DNA of 64,000 bases from Teratosphaeria epicoccoides (Eukaryota > Ascomycota > Dothideomycetes > Mycosphaerellales > Teratosphaeriaceae): assembly GCA_021401465.1 (NCBI GenBank), contig JADDMT010000046.1, forward strand, positions 174,160 through 238,159, given 5' to 3'. Shown piece by piece: positions 54,215-64,000 of the stretch (its first letter is position 1; each line of letters begins with the position of its first letter). A model generated the notes under the pieces. That model did no database searches, was not told the DNA's origin, and was given only the letters and a program-made list of their open reading frames with translations. The position numbers were made by a program, and so were the translations under genes.

Positions 54215-54850
54215 ATGATGTCTTCTCTTTCTACATCACTGCCTTGTGTCATTCTAGACACTAACGCCCCTTTAACGCAGAAACGCAAACGCCGCGCGAA
54301 TCGAATTTATCGTTAGGGCTAGGACAGCATGAAGTCCTACACTTAGTGTCAAGAGCTAAAGCTCGTTTGTCAGGTACACATTTCCTTAGGGAAATGTTCG
54401 CAATGTCACTTTAGCAACTGTCGGAGTTGCGACGCGAAGGTGACAGAGGTCGAATGGAAGAAGTTAGGCGATTAGCAGAAAAGACTAATTGCTGATCTCG
54501 ATCGTGCGAAGGCGGTCCTAGCCAAGGCTTCGCAGAAGATGCTAGAGGCGCATGCAAAGGAGATGCGTCTTCGAAAACAGTTAGACGTAGTCGACCGGGA
54601 GGTCGAAGATGGTTGCGCTCTCGAGGAGCGCGAGATCAGGGAGGAGGAGGCCGAGGAACAAGCTCTCTCGCAGGCTAGGTTTCTCCTTGACCTAGATCCT
54701 TCCGCGGGTCTCGCTCTTAGTCCTACGACATAGAGCGTAATAGAGGGTTTCGCTAACGCCTCATATTAGGGTTTCCTAGATGGCGTGATAGCCGAGCCGG
54801 TCGACGGCGTCCCGCAGGAGTCTAGTCGTGGCTTAGGATCTTCTTCCTAG
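54215..54850 (+). pseudogene. accessory frame antisense to the retrotransposon, Cys motif plus coiled coil
   Basis: On the strand opposite gag-pol, a frame from ATG 54215 or 54218 runs about 210 codons if TAG is read through. It begins SSLSTSLPCVILDTNAPLTQ and has a basic KRKRRANR, then a Cys-rich GKCSQCHFSNCRSCDAK (about 54395-54445). A highly charged helical part follows, with KMLEAHAKEMRLRKQLDVVD and EEREIREEEAEEQA. The end is hydrophobic and Pro-containing. All interrupting stops are TAG, and several sit where Trp would fit (between R and G, G and D, and T and C). Charge pattern and codon structure argue for a real ancestral protein. I do not know its function; regulation, silencing or particle roles are possible. 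Confidence 0.6.
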
Positions 54851-55051
54851 GTTCGTTCCTTTCTCGAAACTTCGTATCTTTTGCTAACAGTTTCGCAGGT
54901 GTTCTAGGGGTTCCTAGGTGTTCTCGGTACTCCTATATCCTTCCTATTTTATTAAGTACTCTCGCTGTCTGTCCCGCTAGCGAGTGTCGATAATCCTCTC
55001 GACAGAGTACTCCGGTTCTTCTACTCTAGGGTTAAGTGGTAAGGGTTCTGA

Positions 55052-58000
55052 TTACAGTACAGCGTCTAGCGCTACTTGTTCTAGCAGAGAGACATAGAAC
55101 ATAGGGTGTATTCTCATCTGCTCGGGTAGCTGTAACTTAAAATTGACTGGTCCCTTCTTAGCCTTAATCCTGAATGGTCCTAGTTTTACAGCGTCTAGTT
55201 TTTTACTCGGCTTGTCCGATTTGATGTGACGGCGGAGGAGATATACCTTGTCCCCCTCCTTTAGAATTAGTCCCTTAATTCTCTTACGATTCGCGTACCG
55301 TGCCATGTTCTGCTAATAGAACTGCAGGTCGAGTCGTGCTTCTGTTTGTAGTCGGCGTAGATGTTCTACTCGTCCGAGTGCTACTAGGTTCGGATTACTA
55401 GCTAAGACGTCCGGAATGTCTTCTATAGCTGATCCGTATGCTATCTGAAATGGCGAGAGTCCTGTCGACTCTGCCGGCGTACTATTATACGCGAGCTGTG
55501 CTATTAGCAACAACTCTACCTAGTTGTTCTAGTCCCTATTAACATAGGATCTAAGGTACTATTCTAACGTCTGATTTAGGCGTTCTGTCTGTCTATCTGT
55601 CTAAGGGTAGAAGGAAGTACTTAGTCGATGTTTGACCTAGAATTGTCTCATTAGGGCTCTCTAGAAGTTAGAGGTAAACACGGATCCTCGATCCGTTACT
55701 AGGTCCTGTAGCATGCCGTGTAGTGCTACTACCTATTTGATGAAGACATGCGCGATATCTTTAGTCTTGAAGTCTTCGCGGTAAGGGATAAACTTCCTAA
55801 ACTTAGTGAATCGGTCGACTACTACTATGATCCTGTCGAAGAACTCATTAGTAGCGGGTTCTCTCGACTAAGGTAGTTTAACGATAAAATCCATAGCGAG
55901 CGATTCCTATGGCCGTTAAGGTACCTTTAGTAGTCGTAGTAGCCTATACAGTTTATGACAGTCGTGCTTACTTCGTTAGCAAGTTACACATCGACAGACG
56001 TAGTCCTCGATTGCCTTGCTCATCCTAGGGAAGTAATATTCTTGTTAGAGAATTTGCTTCATTTTAGACACTCCTAGGTGTCCTGCCTAAGGTACGTCAT
56101 GTTAGAGGCGTAGTAGTTCTGATCGTAAAGACGTTAGCATGTATACTAATCCTTGAAACAGAAGGATTCCGTCTTCGTCTTCCTAATCCTCCTGTCTATT
56201 AATGTCGTCGCGGACAGCGAGCGCAGTTAGGTCATGGATCAGGGCGTTCTTCAGGTCGTCCTGAAATCCACTAGTCTATGTGACAGTCGTGGCCGCGAGT
56301 CGGTTAACTCCTAGCGTGCCATCGCTATTTTCCTAGAGAACAGCATGTTTCTCCTACTTCACGCCCTTCATGTAGTCTGTCTAGCGGCTAAGTACATCGG
56401 CGCGTGCGTTATTAGTCCCCTTGCGATAGACGATCTTGCAGTTAAAACTAGAGAGCTCCTCGCTCTACCGAACCTGTCGTCAGTTTAACTCTTTCGTCGT
56501 TGTGAAGTATCGCAAGTTCTCATAGTCTGTGTAGACCGTGACCTAGTGTTTAGAACCTTCTAAGTAGACTCGCCAGGCCTTGTAGGCGTCTACTATAGCT
56601 AGAAGTTCTTTGTCGTAGACATCGTAACGGAGTTCGGGTCTAGACAATTTCCTCGAGTAGTAGGCGACTAGCTGTAGTCGTCTACTCGGTCCTAGTTGAC
56701 TTAAGCATGCCCTAAGTGCTACGTTAGAGGCATCTGTTTCGACTATGATAGGCTTATCCGGGTCGAACACAAGTAAGATCGGCTAATCTGTAAATCGTTG
56801 CTTGAGTTCCTTGAAGGCATTCCGTTAGGCGTCGTCCTATACGAATAGTGTATCCTTCGTCGTAAGAGTCGTAAGTAGTGCCGTGATCTTCGAATAGTTT
56901 GCTACGAATCTCCTATAGAAGTTAGCGAATCTAAGGAAGGACTATACTTCCTTAACATTAGTCAGCGTAGGCTACTCTTTTACGACCTAGACTTTCTTAG
57001 TGTCTATCTTGATTCCATTCCATGCTACCACGTAGCTAAGGAATTGTACTTCCTGCTTATGAAACTCGCTCTTCTGCGGCTTGACCTTTAGCCGGTAATC
57101 CTAGAGTTTCTGAAGTACCTTGCGTATGTGAGTCCTATACTCTTCGATCGTCTAGGAATAGACGAGGATGTCGTCTAGATATACAACTACAAAGACCTCG
57201 AGGTACTCTCGTAGCACGTTGTTGATAAATGCCTGCTATGTAGCTAGGGCGTTTGTCAACCTAAATAGCATGACTATGTACTCGTAGTGTCTAAACCTAG
57301 TTCGGAACGTAGTCTTCTATTCTTCGCCTTCCTTAATTCGAATTCGATTATACGCTCTAGGTATGTCGAACTTCGAGAACCACATTACTCCTTGTAGGCG
57401 GTCCTGTAATTCCGAGAGCAAAGGAAGCAGATAACTATTCTTTATCATGATGTCGTTTAATCCACGATAATCTACGCAGAGTCGCTAGTCATCTTCCCCC
57501 TTAGGCACAAACAGGATCGGATATCTGGCTAGGGACTTCGACTTACAGATGAAGCCTTTCCGGAGGTTGTCTTCTAGGTATTTCCGGAGAATCTCTAGTT
57601 TCGCCGCTAACAACAGGCTAACTAATTGCTTTGTTAGTGTCTTGCTAGGGAGTAAGGGTATCCTGTGGTCCTACTCCTAGTGTTCTGGCAGAGCTTCTTA
57701 GTCGGGTTCTTCCTCGAAAAGAGTAGCGAACTCTTTATACTCGTTAGGAACTATGAATTCGACCTTGACTTCCGATTACGTTGCTTTGACCTATAGGACG
57801 TGTACTTCCTATTCTGGATCCTTGATGGCGGCTACCATCTCGCTTAAAGTCATAGCACATATTTCGATCTTGCCTAGTATGTCGTGTACTACAGGTAGAG
57901 GTATCGATCTTGAGAGTTCCGGGAACTAGATCCTCTTATTCTTCTAGTCAATATAGGGGTTAGCGTTCCTTAGCCATAGCAACCCTAGTACTACATCCGA

Positions 58001-58900
58001 GCCTAGTGACTCTGTGATGTCGAACTAGAGCATCTCTTAGTAGCGTCCTATCCGTAGAGGCATTATCTCGGTCTCTTCGTCAACTACTCCTTAGTTGTAC
58101 GTGACCGGCTTTCTATTAATCGCTTATAGCGAGAAAGCATTTGTCTTCGCCTGTAGCTTTATCCTGGCTGTCCTGGCGAACTTAGGCGTCATGAAGATTC
58201 CAGTACATCCTGAATCTATTAAGGCCCTAGCTAGCGTCTCGTCGATGTGCAACTATACTCTAAGGTTATTCGCGTATCTGGCGCTAATCGCGGCACATCG
58301 TTACAGCCCTGTCTAGTCTGTCCGTAGGTCTAATTCTGGCGGACCTCGTCGTTTCCCGAATAACTGTCTTCACGGACTAGTTCAGGGATCGTGCGGTCTC
58401 GGCTCCTTCTCTGAGCGTTACCGTTTTCTGGCCTAAGAGGTCGTTCTCGTTCTTGGCCTCGCTGTTCCTACGTGTTTCTTGCGTACTCTATCTTTAAATG
58501 ATAGACTCGGAGTCGTAGCGCTCGTAGAATCCGAATACCTTCGTAGGTTAGGTAGCCTCCCTAGGGCGTGAACTCTACCCCGAACAGTACAATTTCTTGG
58601 ACAACTTTCTGATGCGCGTGAGGTTAAGCTACAACTAGTAGTCTCCTTAGGTGTCGTCGCATACGGTCGGCTAGTTCGTCATACTAAAGCTAGTCGACGT
58701 GTTGTACTCTATTAATCCATGGGTAAGCCTAAGCCTATTAGTTCTGTATGATTCGGATAATGTCGAGTCCGATGTCATGCGGCGGCATGGCCTATCGCTC
58801 TATGCTCTCGTCTTCCTCAGAATCAGGAATGACGGCTTCGACAAGCTCGTAGTTGTCGTCCGAACCTTCTTCTTCTTCTTCTAGTTCCTGTTGCCTCAGG
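55052..58900 (-). pseudogene. retrotransposon pol (protease, RT, RNase H, integrase), mutated
   Basis: Reading the minus strand downward, an aspartic protease-like IDSGCTG lies at 58208-58219 and the RT active site YLDD at 57170-57181 (preceded by FVVV). RNase H follows with VETDASNVALRA and LSRPELRYDVYDKELLAIVDA (56543-56770). The integrase C-terminal part has AQLAYNSTPAESTGLSPFQ (about 55440-55510). The chromatin-side end is ILKEGDKVYLLRR, LGPFRI and MRIHPMFYVSLLE, ending at 55052. Frames stay in register with TAG as the main interruption. The gag-pol border is not resolved. It is inactive as it stands. Confidence 0.85.
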
Positions 58901-59142
58901 ACTGTCGCACTAGAAGGTGTACCCCTTAGCGCACAGATCGACTATGCCTTGTTTCGGCTAGGGTACCATCTAGAACCATCTTTATCACTCATGTGAATTC
59001 GACAATTGTCGTCGTAGCACGCAGTCTAAGTAAGTGCGGCATAGTCTGGTTCTCGAGTAGCGGCAGCCTTTTGCTTAGGTGCCGTCATTGTCGCGCAAGC
59101 CTGCTCTATCCTAGGCAGCTCTTGTCGTTACTTCTTAGCAAA

Positions 59143-60160
59143 ACATTCGCGGGAAAAGTGTCCTTTCTTTCCACAGTTGTGGCACTCGAGATTACTCTTG
59201 TCGAATGGCTTCTTCAGACTATTCTAGGGAGGAGAGCCCTTCCGCGGCTTTCCTCGGGGTCCATTCCTTGGACGCCCCTTAGTCGCATCTAACTCCATAG
59301 GTTAGAGACCGTAGTAATCGCTTCGCCATTTTAGTGCTAATCGTTAGACCTTATAGTTAGCCTGCGCCAGCTTGCAATTTCCATGTTGTCGTTCTTGCTG
59401 TTATTCCTAGATGCGATTATCGATTCTAATCGCGAGATCGCTCATTTCCTTGAATGTCGTTAGCCGATCTCCTCGGGCAATTTCGTCTTTAACCGTCTCC
59501 TTTAGTCCCTAGTAGAACTGAGCAGCTAAAGCGTTATCATTCTAGTCGACTCGAGCAGAGAGGGTCTAAAAGTCCGCGCGGTACTTAGTAGCGGAACCCT
59601 TCTGCTAGATTCCTAGGAGAGCTCTCTCGGCCTCTTGTTGCTTATTACCGAGCCTAAACGCTTCGCGTAATGCCTTAAACAAAGACTTGTCTAAGTTGAG
59701 AATCTCCCTAGTCGTCGTCTTCCTGGCTTTAGCGCTGCCGACGTGATCTAGGTAATCTGTTAGATGAGGCTAGATAAACTCGAACGCTAGTCCCTTCAGG
59801 TAAGAGACAATGTACATCATTCGCTTATGATGTGTCGTAAACCATTCCGTATCCACATTAAATGCTAACTAGCATTATAGGATAAACATCTCGACTTAAG
59901 ATCGTTGTCCTATGAACTCTGTAGGGCTTCCTATCTTGAAGCCGTTATTGCCATGTCCATTCCTAGTAGTTAAACCTGCGATGGATGCTAGAGCTATCTC
60001 GCTAAGGTAAATGGATTCGAGCTACTACGTGATTTAAGGTATAGCGGCAACTTGTTCTCGTAGTGTTAGTTAACTGTTGCTAGAACTTGAACTAACAGTT
60101 AAAGAACTACTTGATATAGGCGTATGTTAAGCGCTTAATAAGTCTCCTGATGCTTCCTTA
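59143..60160 (-). pseudogene. retrotransposon gag with CCHC zinc knuckle, mutated
   Basis: The frame starts close to the 5' LTR with a Ser-rich SSSSLTVSSSSSNS stretch. The capsid-like part contains VSYLKGLAFEFI, ALREAFRLGNKQQEAERAL and KYRADF, a typical retrotransposon gag pattern. The nucleocapsid end has CHNCGKKGHFSREC (59143-59184), a perfect C-x2-C-x4-H-x4-C knuckle, after a basic Gly/Pro/Arg-rich segment. TAG and a few TAA codons interrupt it. Gag packages the element RNA. Confidence 0.8.
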
Positions 60161-60176
60161 GAAGTAGTGCTCAAAA

Positions 60177-60666
60177 TGTCATAAGGGTAGGTGCCGATAG
60201 TAGGAAGGTGACTAGGTGTTAGACTCGTAGAGCTGTGAAGAATATCGACAATAGTAGTTGACCTTGTAACTGACTCTCCTCTAAGCAAGAGAGGATTAAA
60301 TTAAGAATTAAGCACGAAGCTCCTAACTACCTGTCCTAAAGCTATCCCTATATACTAGAGAGACAGAGCAGCTCTGTTAGATCTGTCGACAGACCCGACA
60401 GATCTGTGTCTATAGATCTGTGGACTAACCCTATAGATCTAAGGGTCTGTCATCCCATGATAGATCCCTTCTTCCTTGTAAGCCTATAGATCTGTAGACT
60501 AACCCTACAGATCCGGGGATCTATCCTCACGTGACAGATCCTTTCTTCTATGACTATGCCTATGACTCATAGTACTCCTATGACGATACTATGACTTATA
60601 GCACTTAGGACCCTCATGATCCTGTATCCTACAGTACTCCGGACAGTACTCCTGACACTCATGACA
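60177..60666 (-). repeat. 5' LTR of the retrotransposon (490 bp)
   Basis: It has the same length and termini as the 3' LTR. In element orientation it should carry the promoter. The sequence directly inside it (TTTTGAGCACTAC on the minus strand) does not show an obvious TGG-starting primer-binding site, so the priming tRNA is unclear. Confidence 0.95.
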
Positions 60667-60671
60667 CTAAT
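60667..60671 (+). repeat. target-site duplication CTAAT, right copy
   Basis: It matches 53644-53648 exactly and marks the right edge of the retrotransposon. Confidence 0.95.
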
Positions 60672-61060
60672 CACAGAGCACTTATAGAGTCGCTTGACGC
60701 ACTAGAGAGCTGTTAAGAGCTCTTTAACTTCGCTCGATATACATGACCCCTACCTAGTACGCTAATTATAGTGTAGTCGTAGTACGCCTTGAGGCACTTT
60801 GCTAACTCTTGGCAGATATTAATGAGTACCTTCCTGTAGACACGTTAGCATAGTGCGCTAGCACCTTAGTACAGGTCGGCGTTAATATGGCTGCTATCAC
60901 TAGCGACGCTAATGAGCTAGAGAGTAGCAGAAGGCTGCATAAGCTCGCCTACTATTACCTCCGCAACTCCGCAAAGGCCTATCTAGATGCTAGTAACACT
61001 AAGCTAAAGCTAGCATAGTCTGACAAGCATTATGCAGTACCTTGCTTCTGACCGAATGTT
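60672..61060 (+). pseudogene. DDE transposase-like gene, 3' part after the retrotransposon
   Basis: This continues the frame left at 53648 once the retrotransposon and one target duplication are removed. It contains ADINEYLPVDTLA.CASTL, then ITSDANELESSRRLHK and LAYYYLRNSAKAYLDAS, the conserved tail of the same fungal HTH/integrase-core family. Stops are mainly TAG at likely Trp positions. The match supports a single ancestral gene of roughly 1.9-2 kb with one intron. Confidence 0.65.
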
Positions 61061-61289
61061 AATCTATAGGTGCATAAGGCTATTAATAGACTAATACTAC
61101 TACTTCTAGAGTAGATAACACAGCTGTTAGATAGCTTTGACAATGTGTAGCTTATAAGACTATCGGTGCGCTCCTCATTAAATCGAACAAGACTTCTACT
61201 ACTCTGTGTCTTTCGCCTGCTAATTAATAGGTCCCCTGCAACACTGTTTTTTGATTGATTTAATTACTACCTCTTTGCTTAGTATCATT

Positions 61290-63325
61290 AAGCCATTATG
61301 GCAGAGCTAGTACATCTGCAGCGTATTAGAGACTAGATGATAGCTTGTCTAGTATTAGGAATACCCTACACTCTTTACAATCACGAAGTACCCCGGTGTA
61401 ACTACTACTTGATAGTTAATCCTACCTATTAAGCAATAGTAACGCTAACAACGCCCTAACTAGCAACGCAAGGCCTTTAGGGTAAGTCGTCAGAGGCCTC
61501 TGTGATTACATTGCGAGCGCCTACTACGCCCTAGTTTTCATGGCATTTGACTAACCGTCTAGTCTTGCAGAAGCTAATATCGACTAGACCCCTAGGTCTA
61601 ACCCTAACCCTGATGCGTCAACTACAGCTGCGACTACACTGCGACTAGCCTCTACTAAGACAAATGCAGGTCTACAACTAACTCTAGAGCCTCGTCATCT
61701 TTAGGCAGCTTGTGTGAAGCGCCGTCAAGTAGCTTAAGTCCCTTAAGGACCGCTAGCGTTCACATCCTACGCTAGTATGGTCCCTGTCGCTAATCAAGAG
61801 CGTATAGGACACAAACCTCTCCTACTAGCTAAGGTAACACTACATGGCGGTACCCCTACTAGCTCGTATCGTGTAGTCACAGAGCAGCCGTAGCCTTAAT
61901 CGACACAGGGTAAAGGCAAGGTAGCAAGAAGCTCTCTTCTGAATCTGCTAGCGCTAGTGCCGAAGTGTTTAAGAATTAATCTGAAGGTTTAGAAGCAAGT
62001 AAAGACCTTTACCTTGACTAAGCGGCATGACAAGGTCGATACTATGTCTGTAGCAGAGCTAGAGCACTAGTGTGACAGGGTAGTGACCTTGTATGACAAC
62101 GAATACAACGATCTCGAAGACAAACCCCTGCTTATCGACTTTCTGCTAAGTCGTGTCAAGCACGATCATCTTAAGGATATCAAGTCGTTTCCACGATACT
62201 AGGGGCACCTCTTCATTAACAGTCAACCCGCAGATCTAGTTACATAGCAATTCACCGAGATCGATATAGAGCTATACGACGATATCAAGAAGATGCTAGA
62301 ACTATTTAGGACTCCGCCTAAGGCCGACAATAAGTATAATCTCTAGATTAACGTAGTACTCTTCAAAACAGACGCTTAGATAGCTGCTTAGATTACTTAC
62401 CTCGAGAAGAACGCCCCCTAGTTACTAGACAAGTAGCTCGTAAGCAATGACGAGCTAGTAGCTAACACTTCAGACGCTAGTAGATTTAGTCTTATAGACG
62501 CTAAGCTCTAAGAGCTCTTAGAAGACCGTCATGGCTTAGACATCAAAGACAGGCTACCCCCCCTAACACAACAGTATAGTTACGATGTTAGCGACCCTGT
62601 CATACACGCCATTCTCGCTAAAGATGAGGCCGCTACTACGAGTCGCTATGTGAGTACATAGCGAGGCTACAAACGAGACCCTTCGTCTGATCTGCTAGTC
62701 TGAGCTTTACTAGGTACTCTAGCGCTACAAACAATTAGACGAACTACAGAGGTAATTACAGAGGCATTCGACAGTCGAATTATTAAACTAGAGCTAGTCT
62801 CTAGCTTAGATGCCCTACTAGCATATAGCTCGTAGTAGGGGGTAGATATGTTTGACTTAACTAAGCTCGGTAGTAATGATGAGCTTCTACTACTAGATAC
62901 TTTCATGAAGAGCTAGAGGGTATTCTTACTACACTTAAAGAAGTAGCAGGAGACAAAGGCGTCTAAGTTAGAGCTGATAATCAAACAAGAGCGCTAGTCG
63001 CTAGCTCCTAGGGCTACTCATGGTTCTGCTACTACTACTACTGCTGCTAGTACAACTCTAGGACCTTATCTGGCTCCTACAGCTATGACAGCGTCACTAA
63101 CACCGAAGACTCCGCAGCTAGAGACGCCGCCGCTAGCTACGAAGCCCCCTGTAGTAAAGACGCTGCTACTAACGACGCCGCCGCTAGCTGTAAAGACTAA
63201 GAAGCAAGGGGGTAAGAGGAAGAAGGCAGACAAGCCGCTACTACCGTAGCTTGCAGAGTTGATACATGAGCCACGACAGCGCAAGAAGGTGAATTATAAG
63301 GATGCCTATAATAGCACGTAGTAAT
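61290..63325 (+). pseudogene. second mutated reading frame downstream of the DDE gene, function unknown
   Basis: This coding-like stretch reads through TAG stops. The clearest part, about 61990-62560, includes TMSVAELEH.CDRVVTLYDN, KPLLIDFLLSRVKHDHLK, IDIELYDDIKKMLELF and ITYLEKNAP (the dot is TAG). A later half has a Thr/Pro/Ala-rich low-complexity region (about 63015-63190), a basic KKQGGKRKKADKP and an end at NYKDAYNST near 63325. Some stops are TGA (for example about 62700), as expected from G-to-A in TGG. I recognise no family. It may be the second gene of the same transposon or a different element. Confidence 0.4.
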
Positions 63326-63602
63326 GAAAAGGTTTATTATTAGTCTGGCGTTAGTGTATTACGTAGTCATAGTGTATTCGATAGCAAAATCGCTGAAAAG
63401 ATATTCAACATGTCTCGATAGTTACTAAAAAAAGAGTTGAATAAAAAATTGAATTATGCTACTTATAGCTAAGTTGTAGTAGGCGTCGATATAGTTAACT
63501 TGATAGCACTATTCAAATAACGCTAAACCCCCGAGCTCCTTCGCCATTCTACTGCTACTACTGCTACTATGTGAAGGGCAAGGCCCTAAGTCTTGGCACA
63601 GG

Positions 63603-64000
63603 TGTCATGAGTGTCAGGAGTACTGTCCGGAGTACTGTAGGATACAGGATCATGTGGGTCCTAAGTGCTATGAGTCATAGTACCGTCATGGGAGTACTAT
63701 GAGTCATAGGCACAGTCATGGAAGAAAGGATCTGTCACGTGAGGACAGATCCCCGGATCTGTAGGGTTAGTCTACAGATCTATGGGCTTGCAAGGAAGAA
63801 GGGATCTGTCACGTGATAACAGACCCTTGGATCTGTAGGGTTAGTCCACAGATCTACAGACACGGATCTGTCGGGTCTGTCGACAGATCTAACAGAGCTG
63901 CTCTGTCGCTCTCTAGTATATAGGGATAGCTTTAGGACAGGCAGTTAGGAGCTTCGTGCTCAATCTTAATTCAATCCTCTCTTGCTTAGAGGAGAGTCAG
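63603..64000 (+). repeat. third copy of the LTR, inverted orientation, cut by window end
   Basis: It starts TGTCATGAG at 63603 and follows the reverse complement of the two other LTRs for 398 bp to the end of the window. It is either a solo LTR or the 5' LTR of a second, plus-strand copy. It keeps some ancestral bases lost elsewhere, for example CCCATAGATC on its complement where the other copies read CCTATAGATC. The 277 bp before it (63326-63602) are AT-rich and contain no gene. Confidence 0.9.

Larger units (their letters stand above)
53649..60666 (-). mobile_element. complete Ty3/gypsy LTR retrotransposon, 7,018 bp, RIP-like mutated
   Basis: Two 490-bp direct LTRs (53649-54138 and 60177-60666) begin TGTCAT and end ATGACA in element orientation. 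The insertion is flanked by a perfect 5-bp duplication CTAAT. On the minus strand, 5' to 3', come gag with a CCHC knuckle, then protease, reverse transcriptase, RNase H and integrase, the Ty3/gypsy order. A further frame lies antisense next to the 3' LTR. All frames carry many TAG stops, so the copy is not autonomous. The LTRs differ by about two dozen transitions and hardly any transversions, so most differences are directed C-to-T mutation, not age. Confidence 0.95.

Noticed and set aside
58095..59292. Plus-strand open frames at 58095-58316, 58699-58884 and 58993-59292
   Set aside because: They are antisense shadows of gag-pol, have no domain, and their codons mirror the CCHC and protease regions on the other strand.
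62667..63284. Minus-strand open frames at 62667-62906 and 63066-63284
   Set aside because: They are complements of the plus-strand low-complexity and helical segments, producing Ser/Val-rich artefacts.
52081..63325. Possible genetic code change with TAG read as Trp
   Set aside because: SUA7, HAC1 relatives and EMC10 in the same window use TGG for Trp and TAG as a normal stop (SUA7, EMC10). The TAG excess is confined to repeats and fits CCA/TGG mutation.
52093..63600. Terminal inverted repeats of the DDE element
   Set aside because: Short matches such as TAGCTATA/TATAGCTA near 52130 and 63465 are too brief and not at matching ends. I could not define termini.
1..64000. tRNA genes, rRNA, CRISPR arrays, riboswitches
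   Set aside because: I looked for GTTCGAATC-type T-arms, regularly spaced repeats and known aptamer cores and saw none. A covariance-model search would be needed to exclude degenerate tRNAs.

Overview
This window comes from a filamentous ascomycete, most likely a Dothideomycete (inferred from the gene families; no rRNA or marker was available). Genes have short 48-81 nt introns with GT..AG ends and CTAAC/CTGAC branch points. The set is typically fungal: Hac1/HacA, Atp14, Sua7, Afg2, Emc10, a Gas/Gel glucanosyltransferase and flavocytochrome b2. Coding density is high and there is no operon structure.

Layout. 1-7.8 kb: end of a tRNA(Ile)-lysidine synthase-like gene, a two-helix membrane protein, a zinc-less MDR oxidoreductase and a thioesterase-like gene. 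8-15 kb: an accessory-looking stretch with two small secreted cysteine-rich proteins (8042-8452, 12900-13297), a broken carboxylesterase, a broken GNAT acetyltransferase and a Ser/Thr-rich single-pass membrane protein. 15.8-49 kb: housekeeping block with ATP14, SUA7, an Hsm3-like protein, a BTB protein, a Kelch protein, a mitochondrial-looking protein, AFG2, a GH72 enzyme, EMC10, an FGGY kinase, a Ser/Pro-rich protein, an SDR, a flavocytochrome b2, a Rab-like GTPase, an MFS transporter and HAC1. 49-52 kb: gene-poor, holding two related, degenerate small secreted protein remnants.

52.08-64 kb: a transposon block. A gene for a helix-turn-helix plus integrase-core (DDE) protein begins at 52081 and is split by a complete 7,018-bp Ty3/gypsy retrotransposon (53649-60666, minus strand, 490-bp LTRs, perfect 5-bp target duplication CTAAT). 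The rest of the split gene and a second unknown reading frame follow, then an inverted copy of the same LTR runs off the window end. All this DNA carries RIP-like C-to-T decay with a striking trinucleotide bias: CCA/TGG is almost absent and CTA/TAG very frequent, so most former Trp codons are now TAG stops while the reading frames stay in register.

The most notable points are: the CCA-biased mutation signature; a conserved-looking reading frame antisense to the retrotransposon near its 3' LTR; the exact 20-nt IRE1-type intron between twin CTGCAG hairpins in HAC1; and the small secreted proteins, whose exon structures had to be read by hand.
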